Of a stretch of 64,000 nucleotides of DNA, positions 19,411-28,821 are shown in pieces. The position numbers and the translations under genes are program-made. Source of the DNA: Vibrio sp. MedPE-SWchi. Lineage in GTDB: Bacteria; Pseudomonadota; Gammaproteobacteria; Enterobacterales; Vibrionaceae. The number at the start of each line of letters is the position of its first letter. Within the stretch, counting starts at the first letter, position 1. The stretch is from positions 62,001 to 126,000 of the forward strand of contig MPDB01000004.1 of NCBI GenBank assembly GCA_001874155.1, in the 5' to 3' direction. Under the pieces are notes generated by a model. The model saw only the letters and a list, made by a program, of their open reading frames with translations, ran no database searches and was not told the origin of the DNA.

Positions 19411-21072
19411 ATGAAGCAAGGCCTAATTCTAAAAACGACGCTAAGCGCCGCAATTCTTGCCACTCTAGCGGGTTGTGCAACTCAACCTACTCACGAGTGG
19501 GATGCAGATACGACATATAAACTGACGGTATTACACACCAATGACCACCATGGTCGTTTCTGGCAGAACAAATACGGTGAGTACGGTATGGCTGCACGTA
19601 AAACGTTGATCGACGAATTACGTACAGAGATTCGTGCTGAAGGCGGCAGTGTTCTGCTTCTTTCTGGTGGCGATATTAATACCGGAGTACCAGAATCTGA
19701 TTTGCAAGATGCAGAACCAGATTTCAAAGGCATGAACAAGATTGGTTATGATGCGATGGCATTGGGTAACCATGAGTTTGATAACTCTCTAGACGTTCTA
19801 GCGAAGCAAATTGATTGGGCTAATTTCCCAATGTTGTCAGCGAACATTTACGACAAAGCGTCGGGTGAGCGTAAATTCCAAGCATACGAAATGTTTGAGA
19901 AGCAAGGCATCAAGATTGCAGTAATTGGTTTAACCACAGAAGATACAGCGAAGATTGGTAATCCTGAGTTTATCGCAAGCATTGATTTCCGCGACCCGAA
20001 AGAAGAGGCCAAGGCATTAATTGCTGAGCTGGAAGAGACAGAGCAACCTGATCTAATTTTTGCTGTTACGCACATGGGTCACTACGAAGACGGTAAGCGT
20101 GGTATTAATGCGCCCGGTGATGTTGCGCTCGCTCGCTACCTGGATGAAGGGTCTCTTGATATGATCGTTGGTGGTCACTCTCAAGAACCTGTGTGTATGG
20201 AAGCGCCAAACGTGGTAACGAAGAAATTCAAGCCAAGTGATGAGTGTAAGCCAGACATGCAAAACGGTACTTACATTGTGCAAGCGCACGAATGGGGTAA
20301 ATACGTTGGTCGTGCCGACTACGAATTCCGTAATGGCGAGTTAGAAATGGTGAGCTATGATCTTATTCCTGTAAACCTGAAGAAAAAGGTTAAGATCGAC
20401 GGTAAGAAGCAGCGAGTTCTGATTGAAGATGAAATTGCACAAGATGAAGAGTTGCTTGAGTTCTTACGTCCTTTCCAAGAGCAAGGTCAAGCGCAGCTTA
20501 ACGTTAAAATCTCTGAGATTAATGGCAAGTTAGAAGGCGACCGTAATGTGGTTCGTTTCCAACAGACCAACCTAGGCCGCCTCATCGCAACTGCTCACAT
20601 GGAGCGAGCACAAGCTGATTTCGCGGTTATGAACTCTGGTGGTGTGCGTGATTCTATTGAATATGGTGACGTAACTTACAAAGACGTGCTTATCGTGCAA
20701 CCATTTGCCAATATCCTAACCTACACAGACATGTCTGGTGCTGAAGTTATCGACTACCTAAACGTTGTTGCAACGAAGCCTGTCGATTCTGGTGCTTATG
20801 CTCAGTTTGCAGGAATCTCAATGAAGGTCGAGAACGGTGAAGTATCGAATGTCTTCATCGGTGGTAAACAGTTGCGTCTCGATGATACCTATCGATTCAC
20901 TGTACCGAGCTACAATGCGGCTGGTGGTGATGGCTACCCTAAATTGACGGGGCACGCTGGCCACGTTAATACAGGCTTTGTTGATGCTGAGGTGCTAAAA
21001 GATTACTTAGAAGCAAACAGCCCTATTGATGTAAACCTCTATGCACCTTCAGGTGAAATGGTTTACAAGTAG
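19411..21072 (+). CDS. nutA: NutA, outer-membrane 5'-nucleotidase lipoprotein
   Basis: 553 residues from MKQGLILKTTLSAAILATLAGC, a lipoprotein signal with lipobox LAGC. The 22 extra upstream residues of the track ORF would hide it, and AAAGG sits 9 bp ahead of ATG 19411. UshA-type metallophosphatase motifs are present: HTNDHHGRF, GGDINTG, GNHEFD, VGGHSQE. The C-terminal nucleotide-binding domain ends YNAAGGDGYP. It dephosphorylates 5'-nucleotides outside the cytoplasm so nucleosides can be taken up. Monocistronic with its own terminator. Confidence 0.94.
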   Translation: MKQGLILKTTLSAAILATLAGCATQPTHEWDADTTYKLTVLHTNDHHGRFWQNKYGEYGMAARKTLIDELRTEIRAEGGSVLLLSGGDINTGVPESDLQDAEPDFKGMNKIGYDAMALGNHEFDNSLDVLAKQIDWANFPMLSANIYDKASGERKFQAYEMFEKQGIKIAVIGLTTEDTAKIGNPEFIASIDFRDPKEEAKALIAELEETEQPDLIFAVTHMGHYEDGKRGINAPGDVALARYLDEGSLDMIVGGHSQEPVCMEAPNVVTKKFKPSDECKPDMQNGTYIVQAHEWGKYVGRADYEFRNGELEMVSYDLIPVNLKKKVKIDGKKQRVLIEDEIAQDEELLEFLRPFQEQGQAQLNVKISEINGKLEGDRNVVRFQQTNLGRLIATAHMERAQADFAVMNSGGVRDSIEYGDVTYKDVLIVQPFANILTYTDMSGAEVIDYLNVVATKPVDSGAYAQFAGISMKVENGEVSNVFIGGKQLRLDDTYRFTVPSYNAAGGDGYPKLTGHAGHVNTGFVDAEVLKDYLEANSPIDVNLYAPSGEMVYK

Positions 21073-21122
21073 CCAAAGACACTTGGAGGATTAGCCTCTA
21101 AGGCAAATTGGACTAAATGAAG

Positions 21123-21149
21123 ACGGTGCACTGAGTGCGCCGTTTTTTT
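21123..21149 (+). terminator. Terminator after nutA
   Basis: ACGGTGCACT-G-AGTGCGCCGTTTTTTT. Confidence 0.85.
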
Positions 21150-21245
21150 ATTTAATGATCTGTGTTTTACGATTGATTTATGTTTTATTAAGAAAGAGTT
21201 AGCTAATAAAGCTTTGAAGAGGGCAAACTAGGTAGGGATAACGTC

Positions 21246-21719
21246 ATGACACCAGCAATTGATTACGCAAAAAAGAACAAAGTCGTTCACACCATTCACC
21301 AATACGATCATGATCCGAGAGTGACGTCTTTTGGTATGGAAGCGGTCGAAGTATTAGGCCAGGACCCCAGTAAGGTGTTCAAGACATTGCTATTTTGTCT
21401 CAATGGCGAACCAAAGAACTTGGCTGTCGCCGTGATTCCAGTAAAAAATCAATTAAGCCTCAAGCTTGCAGCAAAAAGTGCGCAAGCAAAAAAAGCGGCA
21501 ATGGCGGATGCCGGAATTGCTCAAAAGGTGACGGGGTATGTTGTGGGAGGCATTAGCCCGCTTGGACAAAAGAAGCGCCTACCTACTTTCATTCATCAGA
21601 GCGCGACAGAGTTCGACGCTATATGCGTTAGTGCAGGAAAAAGAGGTTTGGAGATTGAGTTAGCCGCGAGTGACTTAGCCAAGCTAACCAATGCCACGTT
21701 TGCCTGCTTATGTGATTAA
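21246..21719 (+). CDS. ybaK: YbaK/EbsC-family Cys-tRNA(Pro) deacylase
   Basis: 157 residues: [22 protein letters not shown], the conserved K in [32 protein letters not shown] and KRGLEIEL match YbaK. It hydrolyses Cys mischarged on tRNA-Pro in trans. Single gene, convergent with uraA and sharing a symmetrical terminator. Confidence 0.93.
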   Translation: MTPAIDYAKKNKVVHTIHQYDHDPRVTSFGMEAVEVLGQDPSKVFKTLLFCLNGEPKNLAVAVIPVKNQLSLKLAAKSAQAKKAAMADAGIAQKVTGYVVGGISPLGQKKRLPTFIHQSATEFDAICVSAGKRGLEIELAASDLAKLTNATFACLCD

Positions 21720-21746
21720 AATATTCATACTCAATACTAGATAGCT

Positions 21747-21784
21747 AAAAGGCCAAGTATGAACCTCATACTTGGCCTTTTTTG
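21747..21784. terminator. Bidirectional terminator between ybaK and uraA
   Basis: AAAAGGCCAAGTATG-AACCT-CATACTTGGCCTTTTTT. Confidence 0.92.
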
Positions 21785-21837
21785 TAGGGTGTAAATAGAT
21801 CACGGTTAACGAATGAACCTTAGTACGACATTGGTCA

Positions 21838-23088
21838 TTATTTAGCGTCTTCTTCCATTTGTGCGTTATCCACAACATGGTTTTCACCAAGATCTTGTGG
21901 AAGAATCAGGTTCAACAAGATAGCAACGATCCCGCATAGGCTGACACCTTGTAAGCTAAATTCGCCGATACCAAAGGCCATCCCGCCAATACCAAACACC
22001 AAGGTCACCGCAACAATCACAAGGTTGCGCGATTTGTGCAGGTCAACATTGTGTTTAATCAGCGTATTCAAACCGACCGTCGCAATCGATCCGAACAGCA
22101 GAATCATAATACCGCCCATGACAGGTACAGGAATGGTTTGCAGTAGGGCACCAAGCTTTCCAACGAGCGCAAGAACAATGGCAGTTACTGCTGCCCACGT
22201 CATGATCACTGGGTTGAATGCTTTGGTCAGCATTACGGCCCCAGTCACTTCACTATAAGTAGTATTTGGTGGCGCGCCCATCAGAGAGGCCGCAATCGTC
22301 GCGGCACCGTCACCGGTAATAGTTCGATGAAGGCCGGGCTTTTTCAGATAGTCTTTTTTGGTGACGTTTGAGATAGCAAGCATATCCCCTACGTGCTCAA
22401 CCGCTGGTGCAATAGCGACAGGAATCATAAAGAGAATCGCGTTAATGTTGAACTCAGGCGCAGTGAAGTTTGGCATGGCGAGCCAAGCTGCTTGCGCGAC
22501 AGGAGTAAAGTCAACGACACCAAAATAAAGGCTAAGTAAGTAACCAGCCATGATACCGCCACATATCGGCAGGAGTTTTAGGAAGCCTTTAGCAAATACA
22601 CTGATAGCAATAGTAACAACCAGTGACACGCTTGAAATCCAAAGCGCAGCGCTACCATCGATAAGCTGCATACTGCCATCCCCCGTCTTACCGAGAGCCA
22701 TGTTCACAGCCACCGGCGCTAATCCTAACCCAATAACAATGATCACCGGGCCAACAACAACAGGTGGTAACAGCTTATGAATGATCTCAACGCCTTTAAT
22801 GCGGATCACGGCGCCCATTAGCATGTAAACAACACCCGCTGCCATTAAGCCACCCATGGTAGCCCCAATACCCCAAGTCTGCACACCAAACATGATCGGA
22901 GCGATAAACGCAAAAGAAGAAGCTAGAAAGATGGGTACCGAACGACGAGTAATAACCTGGAAAATTAAGGTACCGACACCAGCACCGAAAAGAGCAACGT
23001 TGGGGTCAAGCCCGGTCAGTAACGGGACAAGCACGAGTGCACCAAAGGCGACAAAAAGCATTTGTGCACCCTGAATTGCGTTCATCAT
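21838..23088 (-). CDS. uraA: Uracil:cation symporter (NCS2 family)
   Basis: 416 residues, about 14 membrane segments. NCS2 hallmarks with the two substrate Glu positions are visible: APAVEHVGDM and PNTTYSEVTGAV, as in E. coli UraA. ATG 23088 has SD AGGAATTTACT. It imports uracil with protons across the inner membrane. A PurR operator lies 69 bp upstream. Unlike E. coli, upp is not adjacent. Confidence 0.94.
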   Translation of the reverse strand: MMNAIQGAQMLFVAFGALVLVPLLTGLDPNVALFGAGVGTLIFQVITRRSVPIFLASSFAFIAPIMFGVQTWGIGATMGGLMAAGVVYMLMGAVIRIKGVEIIHKLLPPVVVGPVIIVIGLGLAPVAVNMALGKTGDGSMQLIDGSAALWISSVSLVVTIAISVFAKGFLKLLPICGGIMAGYLLSLYFGVVDFTPVAQAAWLAMPNFTAPEFNINAILFMIPVAIAPAVEHVGDMLAISNVTKKDYLKKPGLHRTITGDGAATIAASLMGAPPNTTYSEVTGAVMLTKAFNPVIMTWAAVTAIVLALVGKLGALLQTIPVPVMGGIMILLFGSIATVGLNTLIKHNVDLHKSRNLVIVAVTLVFGIGGMAFGIGEFSLQGVSLCGIVAILLNLILPQDLGENHVVDNAQMEEDAK

Positions 23089-23156
23089 AGTAAATTCCTA
23101 TCTACAAAAATGGCGGTTGAAATGACTAAAAAAAAATCGTTACAATTTTATCACTA

Positions 23157-23172
23157 ACGAAAACGTTTGCGT
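23157..23172 (-). promoter_or_regulatory. PurR operator upstream of uraA
   Basis: ACGAAAACGTTTGCGT matches the palindrome ACGCAAACGTTTGCGT at 15 of 16 bases. Position fits purine repression of uraA. Confidence 0.8.
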
Positions 23173-23325
23173 TAGGTAAGATCAAATAAATTCATGTAAA
23201 TGATAGGTTTTAGCTCATTGAGAAACGCATTGTTCAAATTCTCACGCTATCTTGAAGTCCATTTCTTGCTCACACGTGGATAGTTGCTTATCATCTACGT
23301 TCGCAAGTTATTATCTAGGAAACGT

Positions 23326-24579
23326 ATGCGTCATTTAGCTTTGTTGGTTGTAAGTTTATTGTCGATCCCTGCTTATGCTCTTACTAATGTTGATCTGTAT
23401 CGCTCAGAAATCATTATTGACCAAGAGAAACCGAATGGAGACGCGGCTGCTCGAGTAAGCGGCATGCAAGAGGTTATCGTTCGAGCGTCGGGTAACCGAG
23501 AAGCGGTGAATAACGAAGTGGTGAGAAAGGCGCTTAGTAAGCACTCCCAGTATTTATCTCAGCTAAGCTACAGCGAGATTAATGAACAATCGTCACTGCG
23601 CATGAGTTTTAGTGCTCCCCACATACGTGGCTTGTTAAGCCAAGCTCAATTGCCATATTGGCCTCAATCACGCTCAAATCTGCTCGTCTGGTTGGTGGAA
23701 GATTCAAACTTTGAACGCAATATTTCATGGGAGCACTCTGATACACTGACTTTAAATCGTATTAAGCAAACCGCGACTCTACGTGGCCTTCCACTGACCG
23801 TACCCGTGGGAGATTTCGATGATATTACCGGTATCTCTATTTCAGATGTATGGGGTGGGTTTGTTGAGCCAATCAGCGCTGCTAGTCAACGTTACCCAAG
23901 TGATGCCGTGTTGGTTGTACGAGCACAAGGCAACAATTTACGTTGGACGTTATACGACCAGAAGCCAGAGAATATGACATCTAGAACACGATCACCTCAA
24001 TCGGGGAGTGCATCGGGTTCAAATGCCGCAGCTGATATGGTTCATGCCATCAGCGATTATTACGCTGAAAAAGACGCAGTGGTTGTTGCAAGCGAATCTT
24101 CAGAGTCAGTACTCGCTCAATTCACTCTCATCGACAGCGCATTAGACTTCTTCCAATTAGAGAAAAAACTGAAAGCACTCTCATCGGTTGCGTCATTGGA
24201 TATCCAAAAAATCCAAGGCACAACGGTTACGTTCCAAGTCCATCTTCTTGCCACAATGGAAGAATTTGAACAAGAAGTGTTGCGTATTGCTCAAGTGAAT
24301 AAGATGCAAGAAGTGGTGACTCCATCAGCTGAAACAGACAGTGTTTCTGAGGTTGATGCTCAAGAACCAAGTAATACCACAGAGCAGCCTGAAGTCGGGG
24401 CAAGAACGATAGATGGTGTTGAGCCGATTCTTATGGAATCCAGAGCATTACCAGCGAACTCTCTTCAAGTTCAATCACCGGAAATGGAAGCTCTTCCAGA
24501 AGATTCATTAAGCCTTGTCACGGAAGAACCCGTAGCCGACCTAAGAACAATATTGCAGTTTGAATGGTTGGCGCAGTAA
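23326..24579 (+). CDS. DUF2066-family secreted protein
   Basis: 417 residues from ATG 23326 (SD TAGGAAACGT). That start gives a signal peptide, MRHLALLVVSLLSIPAYA, absent from the longer track ORF. The mature N-terminus (LTNVDLYRSEIIIDQ ... VSGMQEVIVRASGNREAVNNEVV) is the DUF2066 pattern. The last ~120 residues are acidic and Gln/Pro/Ser rich. Function unknown; exported, probably periplasmic. Monocistronic, divergent from uraA. Confidence 0.85.
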   Translation: MRHLALLVVSLLSIPAYALTNVDLYRSEIIIDQEKPNGDAAARVSGMQEVIVRASGNREAVNNEVVRKALSKHSQYLSQLSYSEINEQSSLRMSFSAPHIRGLLSQAQLPYWPQSRSNLLVWLVEDSNFERNISWEHSDTLTLNRIKQTATLRGLPLTVPVGDFDDITGISISDVWGGFVEPISAASQRYPSDAVLVVRAQGNNLRWTLYDQKPENMTSRTRSPQSGSASGSNAAADMVHAISDYYAEKDAVVVASESSESVLAQFTLIDSALDFFQLEKKLKALSSVASLDIQKIQGTTVTFQVHLLATMEEFEQEVLRIAQVNKMQEVVTPSAETDSVSEVDAQEPSNTTEQPEVGARTIDGVEPILMESRALPANSLQVQSPEMEALPEDSLSLVTEEPVADLRTILQFEWLAQ

Positions 24580-24619
24580 CCTGATAGGTGAAGAGCCGAG
24601 ACATTAAAGTTTAGAAAGC

Positions 24620-24649
24620 AAAAAGCCGCACAGTGATGCGGCTTTTTTT
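24620..24649. terminator. Bidirectional terminator
   Basis: AAAAAGCCGCA-CAGTGA-TGCGGCTTTTTTT between convergent genes. Confidence 0.9.
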
Positions 24650-24666
24650 AGTCTTTTTCGACGAGA

Positions 24667-25095
24667 CTAAGAGTTGTCGTAGCGTGCCTTTTCTTGCTTT
24701 TCTACTTCAGATAAACGGGTGAGCTTAAGACCCATTTCTTTGCCTCTCGATCTGGCATAGAGAATATTACCGACAAAAGCGATAGAGGTTAAACAAAGCT
24801 CAACCGATGCAAGTAGGCGCTCCCCTTCTCCAATAAACAAAATCACGAAAGCATGCAGGAAGTAGAGCATTAGAACAAAATTTGCCCATGCGTGAGTATA
24901 GGGCTTTCCAGCTAAGATACCGGGTAAAGGCAGTAATAGTGGCACACTCCAAGCGATAGCGAGTGTCAGGTTGTTGATATGCGGATGTGGCGATAGCTGC
25001 CATTGCCACAACACAACCCAAGAGAGTAGGGCAAGGTTGCCAAACAGTGCCAGTAATCGGAATTGTTTACTTCTAGTGGTCATCTCATCTGCCAT
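24667..25095 (-). CDS. DUF2069-family inner-membrane protein
   Basis: 142 residues from MADEMTTRSKQF; AAAGGA is 6 bp upstream of this ATG but abuts the track start at 25101. Four hydrophobic segments span about 15-33, 43-60, 68-88 and 94-112, followed by a charged tail ending EKQEKARYDNS. DUF2069 proteins have no known function. It is the third gene after bepA and arsC in a minus-strand run. Confidence 0.82.
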   Translation of the reverse strand: MADEMTTRSKQFRLLALFGNLALLSWVVLWQWQLSPHPHINNLTLAIAWSVPLLLPLPGILAGKPYTHAWANFVLMLYFLHAFVILFIGEGERLLASVELCLTSIAFVGNILYARSRGKEMGLKLTRLSEVEKQEKARYDNS

Positions 25096-25176
25096 GGGCA
25101 TTCCTTTCCTAAGTATCCTTTCTAAGCGGTTCGATTGATTTTACGGAGGTCAATTCTAAACTATCAATCCAAATGT

Positions 25177-25521
25177 TTATAAAATCTCGAGAACCTGTTC
25201 TGGCGGGCGACCGAGTCTCGCTTTGCCATCTTTAATCACAATCGGACGTTCAATGAGTTTTGGGTTATTAGCCATCGCGGAGAATAACTCCTCATCACTG
25301 GCATTGGATAGTTCAAGTGTTTTATACACGTCTTCTTTTACACGCATCATGCCTCTTACACTCTCTAAGCCAAGCTGAGCATAAATCTCTTTGAGTGTCT
25401 CAACGCTTGGTGGGGTTTCCAGATACTTCACGATACTCGGTGACACGTTGTTTTCTTCTAATAGTGCTAACGTTTGACGACTTTTAGAGCATCTTGGGTT
25501 GTGATAAAGAGTGACTGACAT
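25177..25521 (-). CDS. arsC: ArsC/YfgD-family arsenate reductase-like protein
   Basis: 114 residues, thioredoxin-like: MSVTLYHNPRCSKSRQTLALLEE with the catalytic Cys in NPRCSKS, and LIERPIVIKDGKARLGRPPE downstream. It could reduce arsenate using glutathione/glutaredoxin. Its fixed neighbour bepA, as in E. coli yfgC-yfgD, and the lack of other ars genes leave its real substrate open. Confidence 0.88.
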   Translation of the reverse strand: MSVTLYHNPRCSKSRQTLALLEENNVSPSIVKYLETPPSVETLKEIYAQLGLESVRGMMRVKEDVYKTLELSNASDEELFSAMANNPKLIERPIVIKDGKARLGRPPEQVLEIL

Positions 25522-25546
25522 AGTTTTACCTTCCTAGGTGATGTAA

Positions 25547-27001
25547 TTATTGTAGTGATAAGAAACGTTCACGTTGAACCATAAGTTGATCAATGCGCGC
25601 ATCGTATCGCGCTTGTTTTAGGCTACCAAGCTCGGCAAGCTGCCCCGCCTGAGTATAAAACTGTATCGCCTTATTCCAATTGGCCCTAAGCGCCAGAATT
25701 TCGGCACGTGCGGCGAGGTCTTCGGCGCTGTTTCCTAGCGCAATGTGTGCCTCTGAGAGGAGGTGCCAGCCATTGGTGTCGTTTGGATTATCGTGCGTGT
25801 AACGCTGTAAAACTCGAATCGCTTCGTTGTTCTCTTCAAGCTTAAGCAACACGTTGGCATAGTTAATGGTCAATACGGCGTTATTGGGTTTCGACTTCAA
25901 TGCTCGCTCTAGCATGCTCTTGGCTTTTTCTGGTGTTTTCTTCTCAATGTAGAAATCGGATAACGCATCAAGGTAGAAGTTATTGTACGGGTCTAACTTA
26001 ATAAGCTCTTCTAGTATAGGTTCTGCTTTATCAAGTTCATTGTTATCCATATAAACAAGGGCTTGGCCATAACGATAGGCCGGAGCGACATCTTTATCCG
26101 CGCGTTTTTCCGCTCTTTGTAGCCAGTCAGCTGAGGCGCTGCTGTCAATGTTGGCATACCGAGCCACAATGCGAGAGCGCGATAATTGATAATCCAAGGA
26201 GGGCATAATTCTCATTGGTGGGAAATTGCGTGCACGCTCTCGAGAGTCGGTAATTCGATCTTCTGGAAGTGGGTGAGTCAGAAGCATCGGTGGTGGCTTA
26301 CTGGCATAGCGGTATTCATCAGCTAAACGGCTGAAAAATCGAGGCATGGCTTTAACCTCAAATCCGGCTTTAGCAAGGGTATTAATACCAAACCGGTCGG
26401 CCTCTTTCTCGTTGCTTCGAGTGTAGTTAATTTGACTCTGAATATTACCAGCGGTTGCTGCGGTAATAGCGGCAATACCTGCTTCAGGCGCGGCAATAGC
26501 GATGAGCAGTGAGGCGGCAAGTGCTGCCATAGTCGCAGGAGATCGTCTTGCCTGATCTTCCATTCTTCTTGCCAAGTGGCGCTGTGTTACGTGAGCGATC
26601 TCGTGGGCAACAACAGAAGCAAGTTCACTTTCAGATTGAGCGTGCAGAAATAAACCGGAGTGAAGTGCAACGTAACCGCCAAAAAAGGCAAACGCGTTGA
26701 TGTTTCTATCGCGTATCATGAAGAAGGTAAATGGGGTTTTAACGTCGTTAGCACTCGCAACAAGACGGTGACCTAGGGTATCAATGTACTCGTTCAAGAC
26801 CGGGTCATTGATGATAGGTTGGCTGTTTCTCAGCATACGCATATACGCGTCACCATAGATGATCTCTTGGTCTATAGTGAGAGTTCCACCTGCAACGGTG
26901 CCTATGTCTGGTAACTCTATATTATTGGCAATAGAGACAGATGGGCTGGCTATAGCAGTAGCGACACAAAGGCAGATCAGCGAGCGGGTGCGTTTAAACA
27001 T
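25547..27001 (-). CDS. bepA: BepA, periplasmic beta-barrel assembly-enhancing protease/chaperone
   Basis: 484 residues from MFKRTRSLICLCVATAIASPSVSIAN, a signal peptide. A TTG at 27010 with SD GGAG is an alternative start. M48 zinc protease motif HEIAH, third ligand in NEKEADRFG, and the lid His in LLTHPLPEDR are visible. The C-terminal ~220 residues form TPR repeats (NNELDKAEPILEELIKLDP, KTPEKAKSMLERALKSKP). It helps LptD maturation and clears stalled BAM substrates. bamC and lolB in this window act in the same envelope pathway. Confidence 0.94.
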   Translation of the reverse strand: MFKRTRSLICLCVATAIASPSVSIANNIELPDIGTVAGGTLTIDQEIIYGDAYMRMLRNSQPIINDPVLNEYIDTLGHRLVASANDVKTPFTFFMIRDRNINAFAFFGGYVALHSGLFLHAQSESELASVVAHEIAHVTQRHLARRMEDQARRSPATMAALAASLLIAIAAPEAGIAAITAATAGNIQSQINYTRSNEKEADRFGINTLAKAGFEVKAMPRFFSRLADEYRYASKPPPMLLTHPLPEDRITDSRERARNFPPMRIMPSLDYQLSRSRIVARYANIDSSASADWLQRAEKRADKDVAPAYRYGQALVYMDNNELDKAEPILEELIKLDPYNNFYLDALSDFYIEKKTPEKAKSMLERALKSKPNNAVLTINYANVLLKLEENNEAIRVLQRYTHDNPNDTNGWHLLSEAHIALGNSAEDLAARAEILALRANWNKAIQFYTQAGQLAELGSLKQARYDARIDQLMVQRERFLSLQ

Positions 27002-27245
27002 ATTAATCAACAATACTCCATATTCATTGTTGTTATTGACAGTAAGTATCCCAAATGGTTTCAACTTATCCATTCTCTGAATGTTAACAATGAGATGATA
27101 AGTGAAATAGGTAAACGGTCAGGCGTTACTTTAACGTTGTTAGCCTTGTAAATACAAGGGCTGAGCGATGAAACATGAACTTGATTTTGTTTGCTGTTCA
27201 AAACCCTATACAATGGCACGATACTAAAATGCGTCGGGCCAGAAA

Positions 27246-27461
27246 GTGGAACATCACCTCGATTTACGCTGCGAAAGGTGCCCAATGGCATTGCTGCTAG
27301 CAAAGCGATACATCGCTCAATTTTCAAAAGGGCAGCAGGCTGAAATATACGTTTCAGATTCCGGCTCCCAGCGAGATATTGAACGTTACCTGCGTACGCA
27401 TGATCATTTGGTTACGAGTGCAAAAATAAACGACTACTTTAGCCTTAAAGTGGTTATCTAG
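27246..27461 (+). CDS. TusA/SirA-family sulfurtransferase-like protein
   Basis: 71 residues from a GTG start. LDLRCERCPMALLLAKRYIAQFSKGQ matches the TusA fold with its catalytic Cys in the CP motif; the usual CPxP is CPMA here. It lies 21 bp before perM and divergent from bepA. It may carry persulfide sulfur, but the partner is unknown. Confidence 0.8.
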   Translation: MEHHLDLRCERCPMALLLAKRYIAQFSKGQQAEIYVSDSGSQRDIERYLRTHDHLVTSAKINDYFSLKVVI

Positions 27462-27482
27462 AACGAAAGGGAACGCTGGTTA

Positions 27483-28556
27483 ATGTTAGATATGGTTAGT
27501 CGTTGGTATAAACGACGTTTTTCTGATCCTCATGCAGTAAGCTTGGTCGCGATCTTATTCTTTGGTTTTATTACGATCTACTTCTTTGGCTATCTCATTG
27601 CGCCATTGTTAGTTGCCATTGTATTAGCTTACTTGCTGGAATGGCCGGTCGTTAAAATTACGCGATTAGGTATCCCCCGAACCCTGTCGGTTATCCTAGT
27701 GATACTCTCCTTCACCAGTGTCATGATATTGGCCGTGTTTGGCTTAGTACCGACCATATGGCAACAGGTCGGGAACCTTATCAATGACATTCCCAATATG
27801 TACATTGGCTTACAGGACTTTATCTCTATCTTGCCTGAGAAGTACCCTGAGTTTGTGAATGTTCAACTTGTTGAATCACTAATGGACAACATGAAAAACC
27901 AAGTGATTGTCATGGGTGAGAGTGTCGTGAAAGGCTCATTGGCCTCGTTGGTGAGTTTAGCGACACTGGCGGTGTACTTAATTTTAGTGCCTTTGTTAGT
28001 GTTCTTTTTGCTGAAAGATAAGCAAGAGATGATTTCGATAGCCAGTGGCTTGCTTCCTCGAAATCGCCGTCTTGCTGATAAAGTTTGGGTAGAGATGAAC
28101 CAGCAAATCTCGAACTATATTCGCGGCAAGGTACTCGAAATATTAATCGTTGGTGGCACGAGCTACATTACATTCGCTCTGCTTGATCTGCGTTATGCGG
28201 TTCTGCTGGCTGTTGCCGTTGGCTTCTCGGTGTTGATTCCATATATTGGTGCCGCTGCGGTGACGGTTCCTGTTGCGATTGTTGGTCTTTTCCAATGGGG
28301 TTTAACGCCTCCATTTTATTGGCTTCTTTTTGCTTACGGCATTATTCAAATGCTGGATGGAAACGTACTCGTCCCTATTCTATTTTCTGAAGCGGTGAAC
28401 CTGCACCCTGTCGCCATTATTGTTGCGGTGCTTGTGTTCGGTGGGCTATGGGGATTCTGGGGCGTCTTTTTTGCCATCCCGCTCGCAACACTGGTAAAAG
28501 CGGTCATTAATGCCCTTCCGAGTCACGACGAAGATGAGTTGGTTGAATCGCCCTAG
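27483..28556 (+). CDS. perM: PerM, AI-2E transporter/permease family protein
   Basis: 357 residues with about eight membrane segments. Family signatures are visible: LIAPLLVAIVLAYLLEWPV, LLKDKQEM, ISNYIRGKVLEILIVGG, FWGVFFAIPLATLVKAV. PerM lies beside bepA/arsC in E. coli too. The transported substrate is unclear. A strong terminator follows. Confidence 0.9.
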   Translation: MLDMVSRWYKRRFSDPHAVSLVAILFFGFITIYFFGYLIAPLLVAIVLAYLLEWPVVKITRLGIPRTLSVILVILSFTSVMILAVFGLVPTIWQQVGNLINDIPNMYIGLQDFISILPEKYPEFVNVQLVESLMDNMKNQVIVMGESVVKGSLASLVSLATLAVYLILVPLLVFFLLKDKQEMISIASGLLPRNRRLADKVWVEMNQQISNYIRGKVLEILIVGGTSYITFALLDLRYAVLLAVAVGFSVLIPYIGAAAVTVPVAIVGLFQWGLTPPFYWLLFAYGIIQMLDGNVLVPILFSEAVNLHPVAIIVAVLVFGGLWGFWGVFFAIPLATLVKAVINALPSHDEDELVESP

Positions 28557-28609
28557 AAAGTTAAGCGATTCGAAATTGTTAATGCCCTAAGACATTGAAA
28601 CTATTAAAT

Positions 28610-28648
28610 AAGCGCTATTGATTTTTAATTGATAGCGCTTTTTTTTTG
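28610..28648 (+). terminator. Terminator after perM
   Basis: AAGCGCTAT ... ATAGCGCTTTTTTTT. Confidence 0.9.
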
Positions 28649-28821
28649 TTTTAGCACCTATACTTTGAGGGATTACCAACAAAATTCTTTGTTATTAATT
28701 ACATAAATATAATTAAGTTTTTGGGAAAGTTGACGACATAGTTTGTAACATATGGCACAATTCATGTGCGGTATGCTGTACTGTATGTGGTGATGGATAC
28801 TGTTTTTAGTCGAGGGAAATT

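Noticed and set aside
28700-28770. Sigma-28-like element TTAAGTTT-N11-GACGACAT before the Mlp24-like receptor
   Set aside because: The -10 half matches only about 5 of 8 positions, too weak to list as a feature.
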